Counted from the first letter of the stretch, positions 16,771-25,799 are shown. The stretch: DNA of 64,000 bases from JAWVFM01 sp963771655 (GCA_963771655.1 CAVYUG010000001.1:186001-250000); one strand, 5' to 3'. Program-made: numbers and translations. Notes: generated by a model from the letters alone, not told the origin.

Positions 16771-17298
16771 CTATGCGCCGGCTCGAAGCTCCTCACGCAG
16801 CAGCATCAGCCCGACGAGCGACTTCCCGTCGCGGCATTCGTCGATGGTCTCGTCGAGCCGTGAGAGGGGGACCTCGAGCACCTCGAGCCGCTCGTCGTCG
16901 TCGGCCTCAGCCGATGCCTCCGAGAGGCCGGTCGCCTCGAAAATCGTGACCGCCTCCTCGAGGATCCCCGGGCTCGGGTAGAGCCACGTCCACTCACGCC
17001 ACCCGGAGGCGGCGCGGCCGATCTCCTCCGCGAGCTCCCGCTTGGCGCACTCGAGTGGCGTCTCGCCGTCGACGTCGAGCTTGCCGGCGGGCAGCTCCAG
17101 CAGGTCCGCTTCGTTCACCGGCTCCCGCGGCTGGCGGACCATGAAGAAGCTCTCGTCGTCGTGGGCCACAACGGCCACCGCGCCGGGATGTCCGACGACC
17201 TCGCGCTCCTCGACGCCACCGTCGCTGTAGCGGAACTCCTCGAGCCGCACCTTGGCGATGCGCCCGTCGTAGACCGTCTTCGAGCTCAGCCTCTCCAC
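16771..17298 (-). CDS. Nudix hydrolase (ADP-ribose pyrophosphatase type)
   Basis: About 175 residues from GTG 17298, chosen because GAGG lies just before it and it avoids overlap with the upstream gene; TTG 17334 is the longest option. The Nudix box is GKLDVDGETPLECAKRELAEEIG, with the preceding VRQPREPVNEADLLELPAG typical of ADP-ribose pyrophosphatases. It sits between DUF3866 and xerD, matching the Rv1700-Rv1701 order in Mycobacterium. Confidence 0.9.
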   Translation of the reverse strand: MERLSSKTVYDGRIAKVRLEEFRYSDGGVEEREVVGHPGAVAVVAHDDESFFMVRQPREPVNEADLLELPAGKLDVDGETPLECAKRELAEEIGRAASGWREWTWLYPSPGILEEAVTIFEATGLSEASAEADDDERLEVLEVPLSRLDETIDECRDGKSLVGLMLLREELRAGA

Positions 17299-17305
17299 GC
17301 GGGCC

Positions 17306-18376
17306 TCAACTACCCGCGAGGGACGCCAGCGCAACGCCGGCCGCGAGCGGCGCGGCGAAGAACAGGGGGTCCTCAGCGAGCACGCGCCCCATCGTCTGCG
17401 TCGGAAGGCCGCTGCCCGCGTAGGCCGCCAAGTCCACCTGCTCGACGTTGAGGTCGTGGCGATCCTCGCACGCGGTGATCAGCGCGTCAAGCGTCGCCTG
17501 GCGCGAGCCGCCCTCCGGCGCCTCGCTGTCGGCCAGCGGCCATCCCTCGAGCTCGACCTCGGGGACCGGAACGCGAACCGGGGCGAGCAGCAGCTCGAGC
17601 ACCGTCGCGGTGTGGTGGCTGAGTCCCCGCTGCTCGGGGCGGGGATCCGCGCTCGAGAGCCGCGGCGACAGGAGTGTCGGCAGCCCGAGCGCCAGCGACG
17701 CATGTGCCGAGTCGAGCGCCGCGACGCCTCCGTGCCCGAAGCGCGTGCGCGAGCCCAGGATCCCCGGCCCGGGGCCGACGATCGCCGCCTCCCAGCCGAG
17801 GCGGCGCGCGGCGGCATCGAGCGCTCCAGTGACCGACAGGGCCTCGGCCTCGCCACCGAAGGCAGGTGCGGCGGTCACGTGGCCGGCGAGCAGGCCACGA
17901 CGGCGAAGCTCCGCAACGTCGCGCGAAAGGGTGCCCGGTAGGGCTCCCCCGGCGCTCTGCACGTAGCCAACGCGAGTTCCGGAGCGCCTTGCCTCCACCG
18001 CCCAGGCCGCCGGCGCGAGGTGCCCGTGAAGGGGGATGACGAGGACCGGCATCGAGGAGCCGAGCTCTTCGCCACCCTCCCCGAGCGGCACCTCCATCGG
18101 CTCGATCGGATGCTGAAGCGAGGTGTAGTTGAGCTTCAGCACGTGCGTCTCGGCCGCCGCTTCGCCCTCGAGGCCCCGAGTCAGGTTCACGTGCACGACG
18201 TCGAAGCCGCCCGAGCCGAGCCCGAGGTCGACGGAGCTCGTGTTCACGATGACCTCGTCGCCGCCGCGCACCTCACCCACGAGCGCCCGGTCCGCCCAGG
18301 CGCGACGATGCTCGCCATCGACGTCGACCGTGAGCGGATCGGGTGTGATCACCCTTCCACGCCGCAGCGTCAGCAC
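17306..18376 (-). CDS. DUF3866 family protein
   Basis: 356 residues. The order MLTLRRGRVI, then LKLNYTSLQHPIEPMEVP, RRSGTRVGYVQSAGGALPG, GPGPGILGSRTRFGHGG and LSHHTATVLELLL is that of the DUF3866 family, known mainly from actinobacteria and Firmicutes. The function is unknown. The GTG start overlaps the M20 peptidase stop by seven bases, so the two are co-translated. Confidence 0.85.
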   Translation of the reverse strand: MLTLRRGRVITPDPLTVDVDGEHRRAWADRALVGEVRGGDEVIVNTSSVDLGLGSGGFDVVHVNLTRGLEGEAAAETHVLKLNYTSLQHPIEPMEVPLGEGGEELGSSMPVLVIPLHGHLAPAAWAVEARRSGTRVGYVQSAGGALPGTLSRDVAELRRRGLLAGHVTAAPAFGGEAEALSVTGALDAAARRLGWEAAIVGPGPGILGSRTRFGHGGVAALDSAHASLALGLPTLLSPRLSSADPRPEQRGLSHHTATVLELLLAPVRVPVPEVELEGWPLADSEAPEGGSRQATLDALITACEDRHDLNVEQVDLAAYAGSGLPTQTMGRVLAEDPLFFAAPLAAGVALASLAGS

Positions 18377-19479
18377 GAGGCCGCCGCCTCCATCGCGGCA
18401 CCCGCGAGCCGGTGAAGGCCCTCCAGGCGCTCGACCGTGATCGACTCCTCCGCGGTGTGGTTACGACTGGCGCCATTCGAGAGCAGCACGCAGTCGAATC
18501 CGCGCTCCCGCAACGCGTTGACGTCGCTGCCGCCCCCGGTGGCGACCTCCGTCGCCTCCAGCCCGCAGGCGCCGAGGGCGGTTCGGGCGAGGCGCAGCGC
18601 CGGCGAGCTCGGCGGCAGACGGTAGCCGCGAAAGAGCTCCGCGACATCGACGTCGACGTCGCACTCGTGCTCGCTCGCCGCCCAGGTGCAGGCGTCGGAC
18701 ATCCCGGCGATCACCTCACCGGCACGCACCTCGTCGAGACTGCGCGCCTCGGCCTCGATCCGGCAGCGACCGGGGACGACGTTCGTGGCGGTTCCGCCCT
18801 CGATCCTGCCCACGTTCGCGGTCGTCCCCTCGTCGAGGCGCCCCGTCTGCATCGCGGCCACGGCCGCGCATGCGGCCGCGATGGCGTTTCGCCCGGCCTC
18901 CGGCTCGATGCCCGCATGCGCCTCGAGGCCCTCGAACTCGGCGATGAGCTGGTTGTAGGTCGGCGCCGCGACCACGAGCTCCGAGAGAGGGCCGGCATGA
19001 TCGAGGACGAGGCCGATGTCCGAGCGGAGCTCGGCGAGGTCGAGCTCGCGCGCGCCGCGGAGCCCGCGCTCCTCCGCCACGGTGAAGACCAGCTCGAGCC
19101 CGACGGGCGGCGGCTGCGAGGCCGCCTCGCTCGCAAGCTCGAGCATCGCCGCGACGCCCGCCTTGTCGTCGGCGCCCAGGATCGTCTCGCCCGAGCTTCG
19201 AAGCAGCCCCTCGGCCTCGACAACCCGGACGTCGCCGTCGACGGGCACCGTGTCGAGGTGGGCGCAGAGCATGAGCCAACGATCGGCCCGTCCCGGGATC
19301 CTCGCGACGAGGTTGCCCGCACCGGCCCGCGCCGGCCCGGCGGCGGTGTCCTCGCCGACCTCGATACCCAGGGACCGAAGCTCGGCCACCACAGCGTCGG
19401 CGACCGCCCGCTCCCTCCCGGTCGGGCTTGTGATCTCACACAGGCGGATGAACCGCTCGACCAGGCGCCGCTCGCTCAC
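18370..19479 (-). CDS. M20 family peptidase (PepT-like)
   Basis: 369 residues from GTG 19479. The zinc ligands are readable: CAHLDTVPVDG (His, Asp), ILGADDKAGVA (bridging Asp), TVAEERGLRGAREL (catalytic Glu, ligand Glu) and the late His in RNHTAEESI. The dimerisation domain follows FEGLEAHAGIEPEAGRNAI. It is probably a cytoplasmic tri- or dipeptidase. The open frame continues further upstream, but that part is Arg-rich and atypical. Confidence 0.9.
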   Translation of the reverse strand: MSERRLVERFIRLCEITSPTGRERAVADAVVAELRSLGIEVGEDTAAGPARAGAGNLVARIPGRADRWLMLCAHLDTVPVDGDVRVVEAEGLLRSSGETILGADDKAGVAAMLELASEAASQPPPVGLELVFTVAEERGLRGARELDLAELRSDIGLVLDHAGPLSELVVAAPTYNQLIAEFEGLEAHAGIEPEAGRNAIAAACAAVAAMQTGRLDEGTTANVGRIEGGTATNVVPGRCRIEAEARSLDEVRAGEVIAGMSDACTWAASEHECDVDVDVAELFRGYRLPPSSPALRLARTALGACGLEATEVATGGGSDVNALRERGFDCVLLSNGASRNHTAEESITVERLEGLHRLAGAAMEAAASC

Positions 19480-19526
19480 CCGTCGAAGGCTATGCGAGCA
19501 TGGGCCGGCGACCTCGCCCAGAGCGA

Positions 19527-21122
19527 CTAGCGGCTGCCGGCGTCGGCGACACCGTAGATGCCGCCGTCGCGAGAGCCCACGTAGATCCAGCCTCGCCAAA
19601 CGGCGGGCGTCGACTCGATCGTCCCGGCGGAGAGCTGAAGCCGCCAGAGGAGCGGGGGCTTCGAGCGCGGATCCGAGATGTCGAAGCAGTTCAGGTATCC
19701 GGCTCCGTCGGCGACGATCAGCTTGTCGTCGATCGGAACGGGCGAGCTCCAGGTCTGCCCGTCCAGGGGCTTGCTCCACAGGAGCTTCCCCGTGCGCTCG
19801 TCGACCGCGGCGATGCCGCCCTCGTTCCACGTCGAGTAGACGACGCCCCTGTGGTAAGCGGGCGTGCCGAGGATGCCCTGCTCGGGCTCGAACCCGCCGA
19901 GCTGCTGCGACCAGCGGACCGGATCACCGGCGCGATCGGGATCGAGATCGACGAGGTCGCCGACCTCGTGGTCGCGGGGCAGGGACCCCGGGCGCGGCAC
20001 GTTCGACTCGATATGGCGCGCGACGAGCAGGTTGCCGGACGGCGTGATCACGGTCGACGCATCGTTGTCGTCGCCCGACCAGAACCGGAAGACGCGCTTG
20101 TAGCGGCTACCGCCGTCGAGGACGTCGCTGATGTCCCACCCCTGGACGAGACCGCCCGAGTTCGAGAAGTAGGCGACGCCGTTTCGGAAGGCGACCGAGT
20201 TCTCGATCGAGATGTCGTCGTCGGCGACGTCGCGCCGGAGCTGCGCATCCCACCCCGGCACGCGCATGACGACCTCGGGGCCGACCTGGACCTTGCCCGC
20301 CGAGTCGTAGCTGCGGTGAAGGCGGATCACGTAGAACCAGGAGTTCTCCCCACCCTCCAGCAGGTAGTCGCCGACCTGGAGCGCCGCCCCGTCCCAGTCG
20401 TCGTTCCACACGCTCCCGGGCTGGGAGTGCGCGTCGAGCTGCCAGAGCACGGTCGGCGTTCCGCGATCGAGGGCGACGACCCGCAGCAGGTTGTCCCGCG
20501 AGCCCGCGTAGTAGAGGGGGTAGCCATCGGAGTCGCTCGTGGCCGAACCCTTGGCGAGGTCGCCGGTCTCGAGATCCGGGCGGACGGGCTCGCCCGTGTG
20601 CCCGTCGAGGAAGTGGTAGTTACGGTCGTAGGCTCCCTCCCTCACCTCCACGTCCCCGTTCGGGCGCTGGATCACGTTCGGCTGCCCGGTCCAGCCGGTC
20701 CCGCACCAGGTCTCCTTGCCGTCAAGGTCGGTCGACTTCGAGCAGAGGCTTCCCGTCGACGGGTAGCGCCAGCGGACCACCGGCTGCATGGGCACCGGCC
20801 CCTCGCCGTAGTAGTCGCGGCTGGCGTTGCCGCGGAAGGTCGTGAGGCCCGGAAACGTCGTGTTGATCGGCCCGACGAGGTGCGCCCGCCGCGCCGCCAC
20901 CCTTCGAGCCCTGGCGCGGGCTAGTGCGGCGCGCAAATCCTCCGGCGAAGGCGACCTCGCGTTGACCGACCTCAGCTCGGGCGAGGTCACCGAGCGCGCG
21001 ACCTGCGCCGAGAGCCAGCTCGAGGCTGGGTTCGAGGTTGATCTGTCCCCGCAAGCCGAGAGCGCTACGGCAAGGGCCAAGGCGAGGACCAGGGAGGGAC
21101 GAAGGCTCCTGATCGCGCTCAC
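19527..21122 (-). CDS. PQQ-binding-like beta-propeller lipoprotein
   Basis: About 531 residues from GTG 21122 (GTG 21134 is possible). The N-terminal signal peptide LVLALALAVALSACGD ends in a lipobox (LSAC), so it is exported and lipid-anchored. The rest is repeated propeller blades (GTPAYHRGVVYSTWNEGGIAAVD, TGKLLWSKPLDGQTWSSP, STPAVWRGWIYVGSRDGGIY) of the PQQ-dependent dehydrogenase/BamB type. No catalytic residues for a dehydrogenase are obvious. It lies next to a DUF1326 gene, in a cassette that interrupts the conserved pyrG-Nudix order. Confidence 0.85.
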   Translation of the reverse strand: MSAIRSLRPSLVLALALAVALSACGDRSTSNPASSWLSAQVARSVTSPELRSVNARSPSPEDLRAALARARARRVAARRAHLVGPINTTFPGLTTFRGNASRDYYGEGPVPMQPVVRWRYPSTGSLCSKSTDLDGKETWCGTGWTGQPNVIQRPNGDVEVREGAYDRNYHFLDGHTGEPVRPDLETGDLAKGSATSDSDGYPLYYAGSRDNLLRVVALDRGTPTVLWQLDAHSQPGSVWNDDWDGAALQVGDYLLEGGENSWFYVIRLHRSYDSAGKVQVGPEVVMRVPGWDAQLRRDVADDDISIENSVAFRNGVAYFSNSGGLVQGWDISDVLDGGSRYKRVFRFWSGDDNDASTVITPSGNLLVARHIESNVPRPGSLPRDHEVGDLVDLDPDRAGDPVRWSQQLGGFEPEQGILGTPAYHRGVVYSTWNEGGIAAVDERTGKLLWSKPLDGQTWSSPVPIDDKLIVADGAGYLNCFDISDPRSKPPLLWRLQLSAGTIESTPAVWRGWIYVGSRDGGIYGVADAGSR

Positions 21123-21127
21123 GCTAG

Positions 21128-21306
21128 GTGCCACAACGGACGGTGCCGCCGCACCCGTTCGCTCTGCTGAGGCGCGAGCACCTGCGCCCGAAGGTCAAGA
21201 GGGCGCTACGGGGCGCCGCGTCCAGCGCGATACTCAACCAAGCCGGGACCGGAGCCCGCAGGGCATGACGTCGGATCAGATGAAGCCCGGCGAGATGAAG
21301 CCCTAA
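21128..21306 (+). pseudogene. Possible remnant of a DUF2182 gene end
   Basis: A plus-strand frame from ATG 21265 reads MTSDQMKPGEMKP and stops at TAA 21304-21306, sharing bases with the stop of the convergent DUF1326 gene. The intact DUF2182 gene at 22437-23448 ends in the same style (MKSGEMK) just before the stop of the second DUF1326 gene. Before it, a 46-codon frame (21128-21268, GTG start, ending in an ATGA junction) reads like protein: FALLRREHLRPKVKRALRGA. The stretch is either a leftover of a duplicated DUF2182-DUF1326 pair or a small real gene. Confidence 0.4.
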
Positions 21307-21941
21307 GGCTCGTCCGGACCCGACCACTCGAACGGGAAGTGCTTGCTCGAGCGTCCCGGCCAGCTCCACTTGAGGCCGAACGCGTCGACCTCGTCCTCGG
21401 CCGCAGTCGCCCAGGTCGCCACTTGCCCGGGACCGACCTCCGCGCCGGGCGCGTTGTGGACCTGCACGCGAGCGCCCTCCGGGCTCGTCGGGCCGGCGAG
21501 CGCCTCGGCGCTACCACGGGCCTTCCCTGGCACCTCAACGCGCCAGCTACTCAGGTCGTCGGCGAGCTCGAACTCTATCGGCGCGTACTCGATCCCGAGC
21601 ACCTCGTCGACCAGCTCGGCAAAGCCGGCTGGCCAGCCGCCCGCCTCGCCGCCGAAGATCGTCTGAAGAGCCCCACGCTGCGAGTCGTCGGCACGCTCGT
21701 CGATGTAGAAGCCCATTTTCGGCTTCGCCTCCCCCGCCCAGATGTTCCCTTCGAAGGTCCCAATCGCGACGACGCTGAGGTCGTCGAGCCGCGTGTCGCC
21801 GTAGCTGCCCTCGGAGATGTGCCACGCCAGGATCCCGTCGCATTGACCGTCGTCCGGGGCCTGAGCGAACGTGCACCCGCAGGGGACGCGGCACCTGCAG
21901 ACATCGAACCAATCGCCCTTCAGCTGCCATTGCTCCGCCAT
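21303..21941 (-). CDS. DUF1326 domain protein, copy A
   Basis: 212 residues. It begins QWQLKGDWFDVCRCRVPCGC, the Cys-rich N-terminus of DUF1326, continuing DGILAWHISEGSYGDTRLDDL, KPKMGFYIDERADDSQRGAL and a C-terminal FGLKWSWPGRSSKHFPFEWSG. DUF1326 proteins have no assigned function and often neighbour DUF2182. The Cys cluster suggests metal or thiol chemistry (inference). Compared with copy B (23453-24055), the order is the same but the sequence is only moderately similar, so the duplication is old or the two were acquired separately. Confidence 0.85.
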   Translation of the reverse strand: MAEQWQLKGDWFDVCRCRVPCGCTFAQAPDDGQCDGILAWHISEGSYGDTRLDDLSVVAIGTFEGNIWAGEAKPKMGFYIDERADDSQRGALQTIFGGEAGGWPAGFAELVDEVLGIEYAPIEFELADDLSSWRVEVPGKARGSAEALAGPTSPEGARVQVHNAPGAEVGPGQVATWATAAEDEVDAFGLKWSWPGRSSKHFPFEWSGPDEP

Positions 21942-22019
21942 CGCGGCTCCTCTCCTCGGATGCGCTCCGGCACCGATCCTAATGAATGGACGAGCGCGTG
22001 GAGCGGCGCGTCAGCGTCA

Positions 22020-22414
22020 TCAGTTCGCCTCCGCCGCCTCGATCGCCTCCTCGTGGCTCGCGAAGTTGTAGAGCCTCGACGTCAGGTCCCCCTCGAACTC
22101 GATCACCCAGCCGATCGGCTGGTCGAGCTCCAAGCCGCTCCCGCGCCCCTCCAGGTGTACGCCGCCAGGACGACGTATCGATCCTCGCCCGCGGCGCGGA
22201 TCTCGTCGATTCGAAGGTTCCAGGCACCGAAGCTCTCGTCGATCTCGGCCATCCAGTCCACCAGTCCCTGTCGGCCGTGGAAGACGCGTCCGGTGAGTGC
22301 CGAGGAGAGCGTGAAGTCGTCGGTTAGGCCGCTGCCCATCTCGTCGGGATCGCGCACCCCGGCGTTCCACCGCTCCCAGGTCTCGCGAATCACCGCCTCC
22401 CGATCGGACGACAC
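22020..22414 (-). CDS. NTF2/SnoaL-like protein (one frameshift)
   Basis: GTG 22414 opens SSDREAVIRETWERWNAG, then a pocket region LVDWMAEIDESFGAWNLRID and RYVVLAA. After about 22160 the frame changes and continues LELDQPIGWVIEFEGDL, ending FASHEEAIEAAEAN. The length is consistent with a single missing base. The fold is that of small ketosteroid isomerase-like proteins; the role is unknown. It is divergent from the DUF2182 gene with only about 20 bases between the starts, so the promoters overlap. Confidence 0.7.
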
Positions 22415-22436
22415 GGCCTTAACCGTATTAGTCTGC

Positions 22437-23448
22437 GTGGCTGTGGAATCGGCAACGATTCGACACCGTCCACCGCCCCTTCCGGCGCTGATCCAGCTCA
22501 CGCTTGTCAGCGCCCTGCTCATCCTCGCGGCCCTCGCCTGGGTGCTCACGGACAGTCAGATGGCCGGCATGGACGCCGGACCGGGCACGGACCCCGGTGG
22601 GTTCGCGTTCTTCATCGGGACCTGGGTGGTGATGATGGCCGCGATGATGTTCCCGTCCATCGCACCGATGGTGCTGATGTTCGCGCGCATCCAGGAGGGC
22701 AGGCGAGAACGCGGCGGCGCCGTGCCGGCAAGTCTCACGGCCCTCTTCGTCGCCGGCTACATCGTGAGCTGGGCCGCGGCGGGGCTGGTCGCCTACGGGC
22801 TCTTCCGTCTCGGGCGGGCGACCCTGGGCGACACCTTCTCATGGGAAAACGCCGGCCCCTACCTCGCCGGGGGGGTGATCGTCGCCGCCGCGATCTACCA
22901 GCTCACGCCGTTGAAGGACGTCTGCCTGCGCTACTGCCGCAGCCCGATGATGTTCTTCCTTTCACACTCGCACCCGGGCCGCGTCGGCGCGCTCCGGATG
23001 GGACTCGAGCACGGGGGTTTCTGCGTTGGCTGCTGCTGGATGCTCATGGCGGCGCTCTTCGCGCTCGGCATCATGAGCATCGGTTGGATGGCGTTCATCG
23101 CCGCCCTGATCGCCATCGAGAAGCTCCTCCCCTGGAAGGACGTCGCGAACCGCGCGATTGCAGTGCTGCTGCTTGTGCTCGGCCTCGCCGTGGCGTTTGC
23201 GCCCGAGAAGGTTCCGGGCCTCACGCAACCGGGGTCCGCGGAGGCGAATCAGGCGATGCGGGCGATGGGCATGGGCCCCACCGAAGGCGGGCAGGGCGGC
23301 TCGCAGATGAAATCCGGACGACATGAAGTCCAGCGGCATGAAGTCGGACGGCATGAAGTCCGGCGCCAGCGGCATGAAGTCGGACGGCATGAAGTCCGGC
23401 GCCAGCGGCATGAAGTCGGACGGCATGAAGTCCGGCGAGATGAAGTAG
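22437..23448 (+). CDS. DUF2182 integral membrane protein with Met-rich tail (one frameshift)
   Basis: It starts at GTG 22437. Transmembrane segments include LVSALLILAALAWVL, FFIGTWVVMMAAMMFPSIAP and ALFVAGYIVSWAAAGLVAYG. The DUF2182 signature HGGFCVGCCWMLMAALFALG is clear. DUF2182 is described as a predicted metal-binding membrane protein of unknown function. After MRAMGMGPTEGG an extra base near 23314 changes frame; corrected, the protein ends in a cytoplasmic or external tail of GMKSD/GMKSGAS repeats and stops at TAG 23446. In the uncorrected frame the tail would be RHEV repeats that run on into antisense of the next gene. Methionine-rich tails often bind Cu(I) (inference). Confidence 0.8.
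23331..23438 (+). repeat. Three tandem 36-bp repeats in the DUF2182 tail
   Basis: A 36-base unit starting CAGCGGCATGAAGTCGGACG is repeated three times with only the last base changed in the final copy (23331-23366, 23367-23402, 23403-23438). The unit is twelve codons, so it encodes SGMKSDGMKSGA in the Met-rich frame. The near-identity of the copies implies recent expansion or continuing slippage. Confidence 0.95.
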
Positions 23449-23452
23449 GCCG

Positions 23453-24055
23453 TCAGGCGGCCCAGGCGAACTCGGACGCCGAGATCCCGGTCTTCCCCTC
23501 GTACTCGATTCCGAACCCGCTGATCTTCGACCGCTTCGCCTCGGCGGCGTTGAACTCCGAGGCGGCCGGGTGGAACATGCCGACGAGCCGAACCGGCTCG
23601 TCCGTCTCCTTCCCGAAGGGGACGATGTCCTCGATCTCGAAGTCGATCCCGTCGCCGATCCTGGCGCTGTGGCGCAGGCCCTCCTCCTCCACCTCGAAGC
23701 TGGCCCGCTCGACCCCCAGCACCTCGCCGACGAGCGGCACGATCCCCTCCATCGGGCCGCCGTTCTGGCCGCTGAAGACGCCGGCGAGCTTGTCCGTCTG
23801 CTCGTCGGACGCCTTGTCGTCAACGAACATGCCCAGGCGCCAGTTGCCCTCGGTCATCACCTTCGGCGTGTCGGCGATGACCGCGACCTTGAGGCCGCCG
23901 ACGTCCGTGCCCTCGATCTCACCGTCCTTGATGTTGAAAACGAGGATGACGCGGCAGTAGTCGTACGTCGCCCCGTGATCCATCGACATGTTGCACGGGC
24001 ACATCAGGTCGCAGGAGCACGTCTCGAAGTAACTCCCCTTCAGGTTCCACGACAT
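23453..24055 (-). CDS. DUF1326 domain protein, copy B
   Basis: 200 residues. The N-terminus NLKGSYFETCSCDLMCPCNM carries four Cys in the DUF1326 pattern, followed by YDYCRVILVFNIKDGEIEGT and GNWRLGMFVDDKASDEQTDK. The C-terminus is SGFGIEYEGKTGISASEFAW. It is convergent with DUF2182, with stops five bases apart, and lies just downstream of pyrG. The function is unknown; a soluble partner of DUF2182 is inferred from co-occurrence. Confidence 0.88.
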   Translation of the reverse strand: MSWNLKGSYFETCSCDLMCPCNMSMDHGATYDYCRVILVFNIKDGEIEGTDVGGLKVAVIADTPKVMTEGNWRLGMFVDDKASDEQTDKLAGVFSGQNGGPMEGIVPLVGEVLGVERASFEVEEEGLRHSARIGDGIDFEIEDIVPFGKETDEPVRLVGMFHPAASEFNAAEAKRSKISGFGIEYEGKTGISASEFAWAA

Positions 24056-24095
24056 CGAACGACTCCTTCCGTGGTGTACCGGCGTCCGGCTGAGT

Positions 24096-25799
24096 CTACG
24101 CCTCGTGGCGAATTGCGACGTCCGCGGGCTCGGCCGAATCCTCGACCGCCGCCTCCTCGCGCTCCGGCCTCGAGCGGGCGCGCTCGGCCGCAGCGCCGAC
24201 GAAGTCGCGGAAGAGCGGCTCCGGCCGGGTCGGCCGCGAGTTGAACTCCGGGTGAAACTGCGACGCGAGGTAGAAGGGGTGGTCGGGAAGCTCGACGATC
24301 TCGACCAGCCGCTCGTCGGGGGACGTGCCGCCGGCGACGAGCCCTTCGTCCTCGAGGCGTCGGCGGAGCATGTTGTTGACCTCGTAGCGATGGCGGTGGC
24401 GCTTGTAGATGACAGCCTCGCCGAAGATCTCGCGCGCCCGCGTTCCCTCGTGGATCTTCACGGGGTCCGCCCCTAGGCGCATCGTCCCGCCCATGTCCGA
24501 GACCTCCTTCTGCTCGGGCAGCAGGTCGACCACCGGATAGGGCGTCTCGGGGTCGAACTCCGTGGAGTTCGCGCCGTCCATGCCGGCGACGTGCCGGGCG
24601 AACTCCGCCACGGCGATCTGCATCCCGAGGCAGATCCCGAGGAACGGGATGCCGCGCTCGCGCGCCACGCGGGCCGCGGCGATCTTGCCCTCGATCCCCC
24701 GCTCGCCGAAGCCACCGGGAATCAGGATCCCGTCGGCCTGCTCGAGGTCGGCGGGATCCAGGTCCTCGGAGTTGACGAGCTCGACCTCGACGTTCGTCCC
24801 GTGGTGGTAGCCACCGTGATGGAGGGCTTCGATGACGGACTTGTAGGCGTCCTCGAGCTGGACGTACTTGCCGACGAGGGCGATGCGCGTGGTGCCGTCG
24901 CACGCGTCGGCGCGCGCCACGAGCTCCTCCCACTCGCCGAGGTCAGGCGGGTCGGCCTCGGTCGCGAAGTGGTCGAGGATCAAGTCGTCCATGCCCTCGG
25001 CGCGGAGGACGAGTGGAACCTTGTAGACGTTGTCGACGTCGCGGGCGGAGATCACGGCCTCCTCCGCCACCGACCCGAAGAGGGCGATCTTGCGGCGGAT
25101 GTCGCGCTCGAGCCCACGTTCGGAGCGGCAGACGATCGCGTGCGGCTGTACGCCGATCCGCCTCAGCTCGTTGACGGAGTGCTGGGTCGGCTTCGTCTTC
25201 AGCTCGCCCGCGTGGCCGACGTACGGTACGAGCGTCAGGTGCACGAACATGCAGCGGCGGGGCCCGAGGTCCGTGTACAGCTGGCGAATCGCCTCGAGGA
25301 ACGGCAGCGACTCGATGTCGCCGACCGTTCCACCGATCTCCGTGATGACGAAGTCGACGGCCTGCGACTCGGCGACGATCAGGATCCGCTGCTTGATCTC
25401 GTCGGTGACGTGCGGGATCACCTGGACGGTGGCCCCGAGATAGTCGCCGCGCCGCTCACGGCGGATGACCGAGTTGTAAACGGCGCCGGCAGTCACGTTC
25501 GAGGCCCGCGAGGTGTTCTCGTCGGTGTAGCGCTCGTAGTGGCCGAGGTCGAGGTCGGTCTCGGCGCCGTCCTCGGTGACGAAGACCTCGCCGTGCTGGA
25601 ACGGGCTCATCGTCCCCGGGTCGACGTTGATGTACGGGTCGAACTTCTGCAGCTGGACCCTGAAACCGCGACTGACCAGGAGGCGCCCGATGGATGCGGC
25701 AGCGATTCCCTTGCCCAACGACGAGACGACGCCGCCGGTGACGAAGATGAAGCGCGTCTCGCCCGGCTTCATCCCTTTTCGCTTCCTCGCAGCGCTCAC
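24096..25799 (-). CDS. pyrG: CTP synthase
   Basis: 567 residues. The synthetase domain starts FIFVTGGVVSSLGKGIAAAS (P-loop), then KFDPYINVDPGTMSPFQHGE. The glutamine amidotransferase domain has the nucleophile in FLGICLGMQIAV and HPFYLASQFHPEF near the end. It converts UTP to CTP. The first residues overlap the MraY-like gene (ATGA-type junction). The position next to mctB/steB matches Mycobacterium. Confidence 0.97.
   Translation of the reverse strand: MSAARKRKGMKPGETRFIFVTGGVVSSLGKGIAAASIGRLLVSRGFRVQLQKFDPYINVDPGTMSPFQHGEVFVTEDGAETDLDLGHYERYTDENTSRASNVTAGAVYNSVIRRERRGDYLGATVQVIPHVTDEIKQRILIVAESQAVDFVITEIGGTVGDIESLPFLEAIRQLYTDLGPRRCMFVHLTLVPYVGHAGELKTKPTQHSVNELRRIGVQPHAIVCRSERGLERDIRRKIALFGSVAEEAVISARDVDNVYKVPLVLRAEGMDDLILDHFATEADPPDLGEWEELVARADACDGTTRIALVGKYVQLEDAYKSVIEALHHGGYHHGTNVEVELVNSEDLDPADLEQADGILIPGGFGERGIEGKIAAARVARERGIPFLGICLGMQIAVAEFARHVAGMDGANSTEFDPETPYPVVDLLPEQKEVSDMGGTMRLGADPVKIHEGTRAREIFGEAVIYKRHRHRYEVNNMLRRRLEDEGLVAGGTSPDERLVEIVELPDHPFYLASQFHPEFNSRPTRPEPLFRDFVGAAAERARSRPEREEAAVEDSAEPADVAIRHEA

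Noticed and set aside
18370..19830. Extended N-terminus of the M20 peptidase up to 19830
   Set aside because: The extra 117 residues are Arg-rich and run antisense to the propeller gene; family proteins begin at VSERRLVERF, i.e. at GTG 19479.
23331..23438. Three 36-bp direct repeats resembling a CRISPR array
   Set aside because: The repeats are contiguous without spacers, are a multiple of three bases long and stay in a coding frame.
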